Assembly: GCF_902804475.1 (NCBI RefSeq)
Contig: NZ_CADCSU010000065.1
Location: 1-64,000, forward strand
Direction: 5' to 3'
From: Flavobacterium bizetiae
Lineage (GTDB): Bacteria; Bacteroidota; Bacteroidia; Flavobacteriales; Flavobacteriaceae
Length of the DNA: 64,000 nt
Below the pieces are notes generated by a model that saw only the letters and a program-made list of their open reading frames with translations, searched no databases and had not been told where the DNA came from. Below are positions 9,524-19,477 of the stretch, one piece after another (the stretch's first letter is position 1; each line of letters starts with the position of its first letter). The position numbers were made by a program, and so were the translations under genes.

Positions 9524-9884
9524 ATTATAAAAAAAAAAGTCTGCTTGATCTGCAAAATCTGCGAGAAAAAAAATCAACACAAAGTTTATTTATAATCCAC
9601 CAAGGTAAACCCACAAAGCAATTATAGCCAGCCACAACAAGAAATTATTTACAGTTTATAAAATAGAAACTTAAAGAGGATTCAATATCCTCTTTTTTTT
9701 ATTCACAGAGACCTGATAAGATTTGTGTACATCAAATAAAAGTTTAATTTTACCCTATTATATATATTGCCTTCTCGCTTGTCAGTACAAAATAATCCTT
9801 CCTAATTATTTTGACAGGTTGTTGGTCTAAGAAGGTATTTGTTTTTTTGAAAACTCATTTTCATTTACATAAACTCATAATTTC
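9524..9884. other. Intergenic region between lutC and the first HTCS gene
   Basis: No gene seen. It holds a degenerate flavobacterial repeat with CTGCTTGATCTGC and AATCTGCG near 9541-9565, a terminator at 9673-9700, and about 180 bases of AT-rich leader before the regulator gene. I could not identify a convincing TAnnTTTG promoter. Confidence 0.6.
9673..9700 (+). terminator. Intrinsic terminator after lutC
   Basis: Stem GAGGAT (9676-9681) with ATCCTC (9687-9692), a 5-base loop and an eight-T run. It would end the lactate operon before the HTCS gene. Confidence 0.75.
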
Positions 9885-12626
9885 ATGTATTCACTTGTAA
9901 AATATATTTTGCTGCTTTTTTTAGCATCATTAAGTTTAGTTTCCTGTAATAAAAAACAAGGAGATAAAATAAAGGTAGGATTTTCTCAGGCCATGACAAC
10001 AGATGATTGGCGCAAGCAAATGACCAGTTCAATGAAAATTGAAGCATCGTTACGCCCTGAAGTCGATTTAAAAATTAGCGATGCCAATAACAATGTTGCC
10101 AGACAAATTGAAGACATCGAAAAATTTATTGCCAATAAAGTAGATGTAATTATTGTTTCGCCAATTCAGTCAAAACCTTTAACGGCCGTAGTCGAAAAAT
10201 CGATAAAGGCTGGAATTCCCGTTTTGGTAGTCGATCGCAAAATCGATGGAGAGAATTATACTGCTTATCTTGGCGCAGATAATATCGAAATAGGCAGAAT
10301 TGCCGCCAGATATATTATTTCGCACAGCAAAGCTTCAGGAAAAATTGTTGAAATTACAGGTGCAAACGGTTCATCGCCCGCTTATGAACGCAGTCTTGGA
10401 TTTGATCAGATTATAAAAGGAAATAAACGTTTTACTGTAGTAAGCATCATTCACGGTAACTGGGAAAAAGAATCCGTTAGCGCACCGCTAAAAAGCATCC
10501 TTTTGCAAAATCCCGACATTGAGTACATTTTTGCCCATAATGACCGCATGGCATTAAGCGCCTGGGAAACGGCAAAAACAGTGGGTCTGGAAAATAAAAT
10601 AAAATTTTTGGGAGTCGACGGATTAAATTCTGTTAATGGCGGGATCGAATTGGTAAAAAGCGGCGTTTTAGACGGTACGATTTTATATCCGACAGGAGGA
10701 AATGAAGCATTAAAACTGGCTTTAAAAATGTACAATAAAGAGCCCATTTCTAAAAATAACATTCTGAACACCATTGTGATCGATCATAATAACGCTGAAA
10801 TTATTGAAAACCAAATGGATAAAGTTGATCAGCAGCAAGCAGTTATAGAGTCGCAGCAAGGAGCGATAAAAGTGCAGGAAAGAGAATATGCCTCGCAGAA
10901 TAATCTGGTGAGGTTATTGAGTTTTTTTCTTGTAATTATTTTAAGCCTTACGATTTACAGTATTTACTCGACAATTTCTATTTCGAAAAAGAAAAAACAA
11001 CTCGAACGTATTAATCAAACCGTTATAGACCAAAACAATGAAATTCAGGAAATGGCAAAAGTGGCCGAAAAAAGCAACGAAGCCAAGCTGAATTTCTTTA
11101 CAGGACTTTCGCACGAATTTAAAACGCCCATAACGCTAATTATGAGTTATGTAGAATCCTTAATTGAAAATGAAAAAATTAAAGGAACAGCCCTGATTGA
11201 TGAAGTAAAACTAATCCATAAAAACTCCAACAGATTACTGCGATTAATAAACCAGTTACTGGATTTTAGAAAAATTGAAGAACAAAAATTTACTTTAAGA
11301 GCCTCAAATACTAAGATCTACGATTTTACTAACGAAATAATGACCAATTTTCGAGGAGAAGCAATTCGTAGAAACATAGATTTTCAGCTTATTTGTAAAA
11401 ACAAAAATCTCGAATTGTTTATCGATAAAGGATTGATGGATAAAGTCTACTTTAATTTGCTTTCCAATGCTTTTAAATTCACGCCTGATAACGGAAAAAT
11501 TACAATTTCGATTATCGAAAATCAGGACAATACCGTTAAAATTAGCTGCAAAGATTCCGGAATAGGAATTCCTGAAAATGAATTGTCTAATGTGTTTAAT
11601 CCGTTTTTTAAAGCCTCAAACAATAACAAAAACAGTTCAGGAATCGGACTTCATTTGTCTAAAGAATTTGTGCTTTTACATCACGGAACCATCGAACTAA
11701 AATCAAAACAGGGAAGTGAGTTTGTCATTACTTTACTCAAAGGAAACAGTCATTTACAACCTTCTGAAATCGTAAACAATGCCGAAAACTTAAACATAAC
11801 GCCCAATTTAATAACAGACAATCTCGATATAGAACCGGATTTAAGTGAAGTACATATCATTTCTGATGCAGAAAAACATTCAATTTTGGTTATAGAAGAC
11901 AATAATGATCTGGTTAGTTTTCTAAAAGCTAAATTATCGAATGAATATATTGTTCATACCTCTGACGGAAGCGATGCGATTGAAAAAGCAATGGAAATAG
12001 TGCCTGATATCATCATTTGTGACATTAATCTCGTCGATAAAGACGGGTATGAAATTAGCAAAGAATTAAAAAAAGACCTGCGTTCGTCTCATATTCCCAT
12101 TATTATTCTAACGGCGCAAAGCAACAAAGAATCTGTTTTAAAAGGATTGCAAAGCGGAGTAGACCAGTACCTTACCAAACCCTTTAGTCTTTCGATCCTG
12201 AAACAATCTATTTCGAGTTTGCTTTTCAACAGAGAAAAACTTCGTTATTATTATACCAATAACATTTATCGTATCGAACCTGAATCAAAATTTGGCAATC
12301 AGGAACAAACGTTCATTACTAAAATGAATGATATTATTAAGATGAACGTTGAAAATCCTAAATTCTCTGTCGAAGATCTGGCAGACAAACTAAGCGTTTC
12401 AAGAGTGCAATTGTATCGAAAAGTAAAAGCGATTTTAGGCATTAATATTAGCGATCATATCAATAATGTCAAATTAGAGAAAGCCGCAGAGCTTTTAAAA
12501 TCAAATGAAATGAATATTTCTGAAATTGCTTATTCACTAGGATTCTCTTCTCCGAATTATTTTTCTACCGCTTTTAAAAACAAATTTGGAATTTCTCCAA
12601 AAGAATATAAAAATGATAAGTATTAA
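9885..12626 (+). CDS. Hybrid two-component regulator with periplasmic sugar-binding sensor
   Basis: One-protein sensor kinase, response regulator and AraC-type activator of 913 residues. Order seen: signal sequence with lipobox-like LVSC at Cys22; type I periplasmic binding-protein domain (about 30-310) with GFSQAMTTDDWR and NNVARQIEDIEKFI; a membrane segment (about 343-367); HisKA with SHEFKTP, phospho-acceptor His410; HATPase with NLLSNAFKFTPDNG and DSGIGIP; receiver with phospho-acceptor Asp713 in IICDINL; C-terminal AraC helix-turn-helix (about 810-913). BT1754 of B. thetaiotaomicron has this architecture and senses fructose. Upstream of a GH32/SusCD/fructokinase locus, this protein probably does the same and activates that locus. 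Fructose specificity is inferred. Confidence 0.93.
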   Translation: MYSLVKYILLLFLASLSLVSCNKKQGDKIKVGFSQAMTTDDWRKQMTSSMKIEASLRPEVDLKISDANNNVARQIEDIEKFIANKVDVIIVSPIQSKPLTAVVEKSIKAGIPVLVVDRKIDGENYTAYLGADNIEIGRIAARYIISHSKASGKIVEITGANGSSPAYERSLGFDQIIKGNKRFTVVSIIHGNWEKESVSAPLKSILLQNPDIEYIFAHNDRMALSAWETAKTVGLENKIKFLGVDGLNSVNGGIELVKSGVLDGTILYPTGGNEALKLALKMYNKEPISKNNILNTIVIDHNNAEIIENQMDKVDQQQAVIESQQGAIKVQEREYASQNNLVRLLSFFLVIILSLTIYSIYSTISISKKKKQLERINQTVIDQNNEIQEMAKVAEKSNEAKLNFFTGLSHEFKTPITLIMSYVESLIENEKIKGTALIDEVKLIHKNSNRLLRLINQLLDFRKIEEQKFTLRASNTKIYDFTNEIMTNFRGEAIRRNIDFQLICKNKNLELFIDKGLMDKVYFNLLSNAFKFTPDNGKITISIIENQDNTVKISCKDSGIGIPENELSNVFNPFFKASNNNKNSSGIGLHLSKEFVLLHHGTIELKSKQGSEFVITLLKGNSHLQPSEIVNNAENLNITPNLITDNLDIEPDLSEVHIISDAEKHSILVIEDNNDLVSFLKAKLSNEYIVHTSDGSDAIEKAMEIVPDIIICDINLVDKDGYEISKELKKDLRSSHIPIIILTAQSNKESVLKGLQSGVDQYLTKPFSLSILKQSISSLLFNREKLRYYYTNNIYRIEPESKFGNQEQTFITKMNDIIKMNVENPKFSVEDLADKLSVSRVQLYRKVKAILGINISDHINNVKLEKAAELLKSNEMNISEIAYSLGFSSPNYFSTAFKNKFGISPKEYKNDKY

Positions 12627-12760
12627 TAGCAATCAAATGTTGAGATGTGCCTTTAGGCACTAAAGGTTGGAAGAAAATTAGTTTCCAGATATATTGGCGT
12701 GCCGTAGGTACGCGACAAAACGATAACTATGGTGTAGTGAGAGAAATTAGCAGATTTTTT

Positions 12761-12894
12761 TTCAGGAGCTAATCCCGCACCCGAGCCTGAAAGAGCGAAC
12801 TGGCGAAGCAATCCGTTCCAATCTTTTGTGGCGAACTCCGCCACAAAAGGATTTCCTCTTCTATCGGGGCTAGGACAGTCATTTTCATAACAAG
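12761..12894 (+). repeat. Structured intergenic repeat element, copy 1
   Basis: Starts TTCAGGAGCTAATCCCG and ends CGGGGCTAGGACAGTCATTT. CTAATCCCG can pair with CGGGGCTAG to close the element. Inside is a 10-bp hairpin TTTTGTGGCG (12824-12833), loop AACTC, CGCCACAAAA (12839-12848). An inverse-oriented copy lies at 34519-34647. No coding content. Confidence 0.8.
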
Positions 12895-12965
12895 ATTTTC
12901 ATCTAATTTGTCATTTCGGCGAAGTCTGGGGATTATAAACCTGTTAGCATAACACATTTTAATTG

Positions 12966-12985
12966 CCTCCAGCTTAAGCTGGAGG
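12966..12985. repeat. Perfect 20-bp palindrome
   Basis: CCTCCAGCTTAAGCTGGAGG is an exact palindrome between the repeat element and the fructan locus leader. It could be a hairpin in RNA, a protein site or part of a dispersed flavobacterial repeat. It has no T run, so it is not a classical terminator. Confidence 0.7.
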
Positions 12986-13169
12986 AGAGAGAATAGATTT
13001 TAGAGGGGCTTTAGTCAAATCTTCCATTATCTGGGTTAAAGTGATTCTTAACTTTATTTTATATCTTCAACGAAATCACAGCAAATTCAAAAGACAAAAC
13101 TTAAATAAAATGTAAAATTCTCTTTACTTATAGCTTTTTTAACAACTTGCAACCTCAGAACCTTTGTTA

Positions 13170-13278
13170 CTTTACACCTTTTCTCAAAATTCTATGTATC
13201 ATTTTTATATTAAATGTAACAAAATCGAAACTACAAGGTTTTCGTAAATAAAATTAAATAAGTGTAAAGAGTTGTAAA
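13170..13278. promoter_or_regulatory. Candidate HTCS binding region ahead of the fructan locus
   Basis: CTTTACAC (13170-13177) is inverted as GTGTAAAG (13262-13269), and TGTAAA repeats directly at 13263 and 13273, a 10-base period as expected for an AraC-type dimer. It sits 120-230 bases before the MFS start. This is pattern evidence only. Confidence 0.3.
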
Positions 13279-13398
13279 TTAGTGATTTGGGTATAAAGTA
13301 TCAAACTATCAATAATTATAGAATTAAATTGTAACATCATTAAAAATAAGTTGTTTTTTTTGCGGATATCTTAGCAACAAGTTTTTAATACATCTACA

Positions 13399-14757
13399 AT
13401 GAATAAGATATTGATTTGGTCTATTACTGCTGCACTGGCAGGTTTTCTATTCGGTTTTGATACCGTAGTTATTTCAGGAGCTGATAAACAATTACAGCTG
13501 CTCTGGCATTCATCTGATGCTTTTCACGGATCTGTTGTTATGGCAATGGCATTATGGGGAACAGTTATTGGAGCTATTTTTGGAGGAATTCCTACCAATA
13601 AAATAGGCCGTAAAAAAACATTATTCTGGATCGGAATCCTGTATTTTATTTCTGCCATTGGTGCTGCCTTTGCAAACGATCCTTATGTTTTTGCTGCTTT
13701 CAGGTTTATTGGCGGTTTAGGAGTTGGCGCATCTACCATTGCAGCTCCGGCTTATGTCTCTGAAATTGCTCCGGCAGACAAACGCGGACGATTAGTAGCT
13801 TTGTATCAGTTTAATATTGTACTGGGAATTCTGATCGCCTTTATTTCAAATTACTTTTTAAAAGACATTGGCGAAAATGCCTGGCGTTGGATGGTTGGAG
13901 TTCAGGCCATTCCGTCATTTATCTATATATTATTTATATTGACCATTCCCGAAAGTCCAAGATGGTTGTTGTCTAAAAACCGTGACGAAGAAGCCCGTAA
14001 AGTTCTTTTTAAAATTGATCCAACGGCTGAGCTTAAAGACATCATGGACGATTCGAGAGAAAACGGAGTAACCAAACATGAAAATATTTTCATGAAAAAA
14101 TACCGTTTCCCGCTTATATTGGCTTTTTTAATTGCATTTTTCAATCAGTTTTCAGGGATCAATGCCTTTTTATATTACGCACCAAGAATTTTTGAAGAAG
14201 CAGGTTTAGGACAAAATACCGCTTTGCTAAGCAGTATAGGAATCGGAATAACCAATCTTATATTTACTTTAATTGGAGTAGCATTAATTGACAAATTAGG
14301 AAGAAAGTTGTTAATGTACATTGGTTCAATTGGGTATATTATTTCATTAGGATTGGTTTCTGCTTCCTTTTATTACAATTGGGGAGGATTATCAGTACCC
14401 ACTTTCCTTTTCTTATTTATCGCATCGCATGCCATTGGCCAGGGAGCCGTAATCTGGGTTTTCATTTCAGAAATTTTCCCTAACCATATTCGTGCCTCAG
14501 GGCAGGCTTTTGGAAGTTCGGTACACTGGGTTTTAGCGGCAATTATTCCGTCTTTAATCCCAATGCTGTTTTCAGAAATCGGACCCGAAGTAGTATTCTT
14601 AATTTTTGCATTGATGATGGTACTGCAATTACTTTTTGTGATTTTTATAATGCCTGAAACTAAAGGAATCTCTTTAGAAGTATTAAGTGAGAATTTAACC
14701 AAAAAAAATATCAAAAAACATGACATCAAAGAAACATCTACCGCTGGCATTATATAG
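13399..14757 (+). CDS. MFS sugar porter, probable fructose transporter
   Basis: Sugar-porter family permease of 452 residues with twelve predicted membrane segments. Diagnostic motifs: GFLFGFDTVVISG at the N-terminus, NKIGRKKT after helix 2, PESPRWLL before the central loop, DKLGRKLL in the second half and PETKG near the C-terminus. It is the first gene of the fructan locus and should import fructose released in the periplasm, the role held by BT1758 in the equivalent Bacteroides locus. Its 3' end overlaps the GH32 gene by 38 bases. Substrate is inferred from context. Confidence 0.88.
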   Translation: MNKILIWSITAALAGFLFGFDTVVISGADKQLQLLWHSSDAFHGSVVMAMALWGTVIGAIFGGIPTNKIGRKKTLFWIGILYFISAIGAAFANDPYVFAAFRFIGGLGVGASTIAAPAYVSEIAPADKRGRLVALYQFNIVLGILIAFISNYFLKDIGENAWRWMVGVQAIPSFIYILFILTIPESPRWLLSKNRDEEARKVLFKIDPTAELKDIMDDSRENGVTKHENIFMKKYRFPLILAFLIAFFNQFSGINAFLYYAPRIFEEAGLGQNTALLSSIGIGITNLIFTLIGVALIDKLGRKLLMYIGSIGYIISLGLVSASFYYNWGGLSVPTFLFLFIASHAIGQGAVIWVFISEIFPNHIRASGQAFGSSVHWVLAAIIPSLIPMLFSEIGPEVVFLIFALMMVLQLLFVIFIMPETKGISLEVLSENLTKKNIKKHDIKETSTAGII

Positions 14758-16327
14758 TGCTGTATTATTATCAATAGGAGGTTGTAAACCGTATTCGGCT
14801 GCTGCACAAACTACAGCATCTACAGTATCAGTTGCTACAGAAGAAAAAATGTACCGTCCTAATTTTCATTTTACACCCAAAAATGGCTGGATGAATGACC
14901 CTAACGGAATGTTCTATGCTGATGGATATTATCATTTGTACTATCAGCATTATCCTGAAAAAAGTGTCTGGGGACCAATGCACTGGGGACATGCCATTAG
15001 TAAAGATTTAATCAAATGGGAAGAACAGCCCATCGCACTTTATCCGGAGAAAGACAAATACATTTTTTCAGGAAGCGCTGTGGTTGATACGCAGAATACT
15101 TCAGGATTAGGTACCGGAAAAAAAGCCCCAATTGTAGCGATTTATACACTGCACGATATGACCAAAGAAAAAGGAGGTCAGATAGACGTAGAACAGCAGG
15201 ATATTGCTTATTCAAATGATAATGGTTTTACATGGCAGAAATTTGAGGAAGGAAATCCTGTTGTGAAAAATCCCGGAATTCGTGATTTTCGTGATCCAAA
15301 AGTCAATTGGGATGAAACCCATAAACAATGGATCATGGTATTGGCAGCACAAGATCGCGCTCAGTTTTACAGTTCGAAGGATTTAAAAAACTGGAAATAT
15401 TTATCAGAATTCGGAAAAAATATTGGCGCTCACGGAGGCGTTTGGGAATGTCCTGATTTCTTTCAGATAAAAGTAAAAGGAATTAATGAAACCAAGTGGG
15501 TTTTAATTCAGAATTTAAATCCGGGCGGAGCCAATGGCGGTTCGGGAACGCAATATTTTGTTGGCGATTTCGACGGAACAACCTTTACACTTGAATCTAA
15601 TTTTGCTAAAAAAGTAGAGACAGAAAGAGCAGCCTGGCTGGATTACGGAAAAGATAATTACGCAGGCGTGACCTGGAATAATGTTCCTGCTGCAGATGGG
15701 AGGCGATTATTTATAGGATGGATGTCGAACTGGGAATACGCTCAGGAAGTGCCAACACAATCCTGGAGAAGTGCCACGACAATTGCACGTGAACTTGAGA
15801 TCATCAAAAAAGGAAACGATTATATTTTGATTAATAATCCTGTCAAAGAGATCAATAAATATATTGGTAAAACAATCAAAGTAAAAAGCCTGAAAGGAAA
15901 AGGAAAACTGGCAATTGCTGAAGCCGGCAAAATTGATTTTACAAAAGCAATTGTCAATTTTAATATCAAAAACCTTAAACAGGATACCTACACTTTTACG
16001 CTTGCTAATGCAAATGGAGAAGCACTGACTTTCGGGATCGATAATACAAATCATTATTTATTTTTGGATCGTTCAAAATCAGGAAAAATTGATTTCTCAG
16101 ATAAGTTTGCATCAACAATTACCAAAGCAGCTTTAGAGGGAAGTCAAAAAGAAGGTGTTTTTAAAATCATTCTGGACAAAACATCGATTGAAATATTTTA
16201 CAATAATGGAGAAAAAGTAATTACCGAGATCTTTTTCCCAAACCAGCCCTATACCACACTTTCTGTTTCTTCAAACAATGGAGTTGAGCTGAGCAACGTA
16301 GAAATTAACCAATTAAATATAAACTAA
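14720..16327 (+). CDS. GH32 fructan beta-fructosidase (levanase/inulinase type), lipoprotein
   Basis: Exo-acting fructanase or invertase releasing fructose, probably membrane-anchored. The 535-residue product begins with a lipoprotein signal ending SIGGC. The five-bladed catalytic domain shows WMNDPNG with nucleophile Asp60, FRDP with Asp192 and WECPD with acid/base Glu243. A C-terminal beta-sandwich follows from about residue 375, as in all GH32. The start lies inside the upstream MFS gene (38-base overlap); it is kept because it gives the intact signal peptide. SusC follows 24 bases later. Whether levan, inulin or sucrose is preferred cannot be read from the sequence. Confidence 0.94.
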   Translation: MTSKKHLPLALYSAVLLSIGGCKPYSAAAQTTASTVSVATEEKMYRPNFHFTPKNGWMNDPNGMFYADGYYHLYYQHYPEKSVWGPMHWGHAISKDLIKWEEQPIALYPEKDKYIFSGSAVVDTQNTSGLGTGKKAPIVAIYTLHDMTKEKGGQIDVEQQDIAYSNDNGFTWQKFEEGNPVVKNPGIRDFRDPKVNWDETHKQWIMVLAAQDRAQFYSSKDLKNWKYLSEFGKNIGAHGGVWECPDFFQIKVKGINETKWVLIQNLNPGGANGGSGTQYFVGDFDGTTFTLESNFAKKVETERAAWLDYGKDNYAGVTWNNVPAADGRRLFIGWMSNWEYAQEVPTQSWRSATTIARELEIIKKGNDYILINNPVKEINKYIGKTIKVKSLKGKGKLAIAEAGKIDFTKAIVNFNIKNLKQDTYTFTLANANGEALTFGIDNTNHYLFLDRSKSGKIDFSDKFASTITKAALEGSQKEGVFKIILDKTSIEIFYNNGEKVITEIFFPNQPYTTLSVSSNNGVELSNVEINQLNIN

Positions 16328-16351
16328 CCTTAAAAAACAAAACCACTAACT

Positions 16352-19300
16352 ATGAAAACCAAACTCATTTATTTTCTATTTTTCTTTTTTCCTATGCTGG
16401 TGATGACCGCACAGGAAACAGGAATTAAAGGAACGGTAATTTCGTCAGATGACGGAATGCCACTTCCCGGTGCAACTGTGTTGATCTCCGGAACCAATAC
16501 CAGCACAGTAACAGATTTTGATGGAAATTTCTCTTTCCAGAATGTAGCTGGCGATGCAAAAATTGTCGTTTCTTTTATCGGCTTTGCATCGCAATCGATT
16601 GAAGTAAAAGGACAAAAAACATTCAATATTATTTTAAAAGTCGATAACAATCAGCTGAATGAAGTTGTTGTAACGGGATATTCTAAACAAAAGAAAACAG
16701 ATATTACCGGTGCCGTTGCCGTTGTTAATATGAAGGAAGTCATGAAACAACCGGAACCGAACCCTATAAAAGCGCTGCAGGGAAGAGTAGCCGGAGTTAA
16801 AGTTTCGTCTGATGGTTCGCCAAGTGGAGGAAACACAAAAGTTGTGATTCGTGGTGTAGGAACTTTAAACAACACGGATCCTCTTTATGTTATTGACGGA
16901 ATGCCAACAAAATCCGGAATGCACGAACTAAACTCGAACGATATTGAAACAATTCAGGTTTTAAAAGACGCTTCTGCCGCCAGTATTTATGGTTCGCGAG
17001 CTTCAAATGGTGTAATTATCATTACCACCAAAAAAGGAAAAGAAGGTAAGATGAGAATCAATTTCAGCACTTATACTTCTCTTTCAGATTATTCAAGAAA
17101 ACTTGATGTATTGAATGCCAATCAATTTGGTCAGGCTTTATGGCAGGCCAATATCAACGACGGATTAAATCCAAACAATAATAATTTACGCTATCAGTTC
17201 GATTGGTCTGTAAATAATAACAAACCACAATTAAACAAAGTATTGGTTCCTGAATATTTAGATGCCAATCAAACCCTGAAAGCTTCGAATACAGATTGGT
17301 ACGATGCCATTTCGCAAACCGGAATCGCAAACTCATACGATTTATCAGTTTCTAATGCTTCAGATAAAGGAAGTTATGTTTTTTCTTTGGGATATTATGG
17401 AAATGAAGGTGTGGTAAAAACGACTGATTTTCAGAGAATTTCTGCCAGAATGAACGGTTCGTATAAATATTTTGATGGCAAACTGGTTATTGGCGAAAAC
17501 TTCTCAATGACCCGTACCAACGAAGTTACAGATCCCGGAGTTCTGGATCCTGCGTTACGTGCGCTGCCAATAATTCCGGTACATACTGTAGATGGAAAAG
17601 GCTGGGGAGGACCAGTGGGAGGAATGAACGACCGACAAAATCCCGTGCGACTTTTAGAATATAACAAAGACAATAAATACGATTATTTACGTCTTTTCGG
17701 GAATATGTATGCTGATTTAGAAGTGATCAAAAATCTGCATATCAAGAGTAGTTTTGGTATCGATTACGGATCTTATAAAAAGCGTACACTACAGAGAAGT
17801 TACAAGTCAGGTTATTTGCAAAACGATCAGACATCTGTAACAATTGATCAGTCGCTAAGCGACAAATGGACCTGGACAAACACGGCAATTTATAGCCTGA
17901 ATTTCGGAAAAAGTAATCTGAATTTAATGGCAGGAACAGAAATGTATAAAGATGTTTATGATACCACAACTTTACGTAAAAATGATTTCCTGATTGAAAC
18001 TCCGGATTATATGTATCCTGATGCTGGAACAGGAGAATCGTTTACCAGCGGAACATCAACAACATATTCATTGCTATCTTTCTTTGGAAAAGTAGATTAT
18101 GAATTTGATAATCGTTATTTGCTTTCGGGTACAATTCGTCGTGACGGATCGTCTCGTTTTGGAAAAAACAATCAATACGGAACCTTTCCGGCAGTTTCGG
18201 CAGGATGGAGAATCAGTAATGAAGATTTCATTAAAAACAACGCACCGGTTGTATCTGATTTAAAATTAAGAGCAGGCTGGGGGCAAACCGGAAATCAGGA
18301 AATTAGCAACACCGCAGTGTATAGTCTTTATTTAGCAAGTTATGCTGGCGGAAGTCCAACATGGGCCACTTCGTTTGGTACTGCGTATGATATTGCAGGA
18401 AACGGAAACGGTTTACTTCCGTCAGGTTTTATTGCCACCCAGTCAGGAAATGATGATTTAAAATGGGAAACCACTACACAAACCAACATAGGTTTAGACT
18501 TTGGATTATTCAAACAAAAATTAAGCGGTTCTGTAGATTATTACATCAAAAAAACAGATGATATTTTAGTATTGCCACCTTATTTAGGAGTAATTGGTGA
18601 AGGAGGAAATCGCTGGGTAAACGGCGCTTCGATGCAAAACGAAGGATGGGAATTTACTTTAGGGTATCATGACGAAACCTCTTTTGGATTAAAATATGAT
18701 ATCTCAGCAAATGTATCGACCAACAAAAACAAGATCACAAAATTGCCGGATGAAGTACGCAATAACTACGGAGGAGACGGACTTAACGATAATATCCTAG
18801 GACGTCCGATTAATTCGATGTACGGTTATGTTACTGACGGATTGTTTAAAAATCAGGACGAAGTAGACAACTCGGCCACTCAGGAAGGGAAAGGCCTTGG
18901 AAGAATACGTTATAAAGATTTAAACGGAGACGGTGTTATTACAGATAAAGACCGTACCTGGATAGGAAATCCAAACCCGGGACTATTATACGGATTTAAT
19001 TTAGGCTTAGGATATAAAAATTGGGATTTCACCACTTTCTGGGAAGGAGCAAGTGATGTCGATGTGATTAATAATACCAAATACCAAACTGATTTCTGGA
19101 GCGTAGATGACGTAGGTTCGAACAAAGGAACCCGTTTATTAAATGCGTGGTCATTAGACAATCCTAATTCTACAATTCCGGCATTGACAACGGTAGACAG
19201 AAATGCCGAATCAAGATTTTCGACTTATTATGTAGAAAACGGAAACTATCTAAAACTTCGCGTTTTGCAATTGGGCTATAGCTTACCAAAAGATTTATTG

Positions 19301-19456
19301 AAAAAAATGAATTTCGATAGCTTTAGATTCTACATCAGCGGACAAAATTTACTGATCATTGATGCTAAGAATTTTACGGGTGTAGATCCTGAAAACGCAG
19401 GATTTGGATATCCGCAGCCCACCACTTTTACCGCTGGTCTTAATTTTACTTTATAA
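16352..19456 (+). CDS. SusC-type TonB-dependent receptor of the fructan locus
   Basis: Outer-membrane TonB-dependent importer of oligosaccharides, 1034 residues. Order: signal peptide (about 1-20, ending TAQ), carboxypeptidase-regulatory-like domain (about 24-110, DDGMPLPGATV and TVTDFDGNFSF), the SusC signature NEVVVTGYSKQKK, plug domain with VIRGVGTLNNTDPLYVIDG and SIYGSRASNGVIIITTKKG, then the 22-strand barrel ending in a terminal phenylalanine-rich strand (FTAGLNFTL). It pairs with the SusD gene 22 bases downstream. Fructan import is inferred from the GH32 and fructokinase genes around it. Confidence 0.95.
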   Translation: MKTKLIYFLFFFFPMLVMTAQETGIKGTVISSDDGMPLPGATVLISGTNTSTVTDFDGNFSFQNVAGDAKIVVSFIGFASQSIEVKGQKTFNIILKVDNNQLNEVVVTGYSKQKKTDITGAVAVVNMKEVMKQPEPNPIKALQGRVAGVKVSSDGSPSGGNTKVVIRGVGTLNNTDPLYVIDGMPTKSGMHELNSNDIETIQVLKDASAASIYGSRASNGVIIITTKKGKEGKMRINFSTYTSLSDYSRKLDVLNANQFGQALWQANINDGLNPNNNNLRYQFDWSVNNNKPQLNKVLVPEYLDANQTLKASNTDWYDAISQTGIANSYDLSVSNASDKGSYVFSLGYYGNEGVVKTTDFQRISARMNGSYKYFDGKLVIGENFSMTRTNEVTDPGVLDPALRALPIIPVHTVDGKGWGGPVGGMNDRQNPVRLLEYNKDNKYDYLRLFGNMYADLEVIKNLHIKSSFGIDYGSYKKRTLQRSYKSGYLQNDQTSVTIDQSLSDKWTWTNTAIYSLNFGKSNLNLMAGTEMYKDVYDTTTLRKNDFLIETPDYMYPDAGTGESFTSGTSTTYSLLSFFGKVDYEFDNRYLLSGTIRRDGSSRFGKNNQYGTFPAVSAGWRISNEDFIKNNAPVVSDLKLRAGWGQTGNQEISNTAVYSLYLASYAGGSPTWATSFGTAYDIAGNGNGLLPSGFIATQSGNDDLKWETTTQTNIGLDFGLFKQKLSGSVDYYIKKTDDILVLPPYLGVIGEGGNRWVNGASMQNEGWEFTLGYHDETSFGLKYDISANVSTNKNKITKLPDEVRNNYGGDGLNDNILGRPINSMYGYVTDGLFKNQDEVDNSATQEGKGLGRIRYKDLNGDGVITDKDRTWIGNPNPGLLYGFNLGLGYKNWDFTTFWEGASDVDVINNTKYQTDFWSVDDVGSNKGTRLLNAWSLDNPNSTIPALTTVDRNAESRFSTYYVENGNYLKLRVLQLGYSLPKDLLKKMNFDSFRFYISGQNLLIIDAKNFTGVDPENAGFGYPQPTTFTAGLNFTL

Positions 19457-19477
19457 TTAAAGCTTAAATCAAAAAAA

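Larger units (their letters stand above)
12627..13398. other. Intergenic region before the fructan locus
   Basis: 772 bases without a convincing gene; short minus-strand reading frames here fall in repeats. Contents: structured repeat element copy 1 (12761-12894), a partial TTTGTCATTTCG repeat (12907-12932), a perfect 20-bp palindrome CCTCCAGCTTAAGCTGGAGG (12966-12985) and, in the last 250 bases, an AT-rich leader with candidate regulator sites. The locus promoter must lie in 12990-13390. Confidence 0.65.

Noticed and set aside
12653..12957. Two minus-strand frames of about 62 codons downstream of the first HTCS gene
   Set aside because: Both run through the structured repeat element; their apparent coding potential comes from the GC-richer repeat, and they overlap each other.
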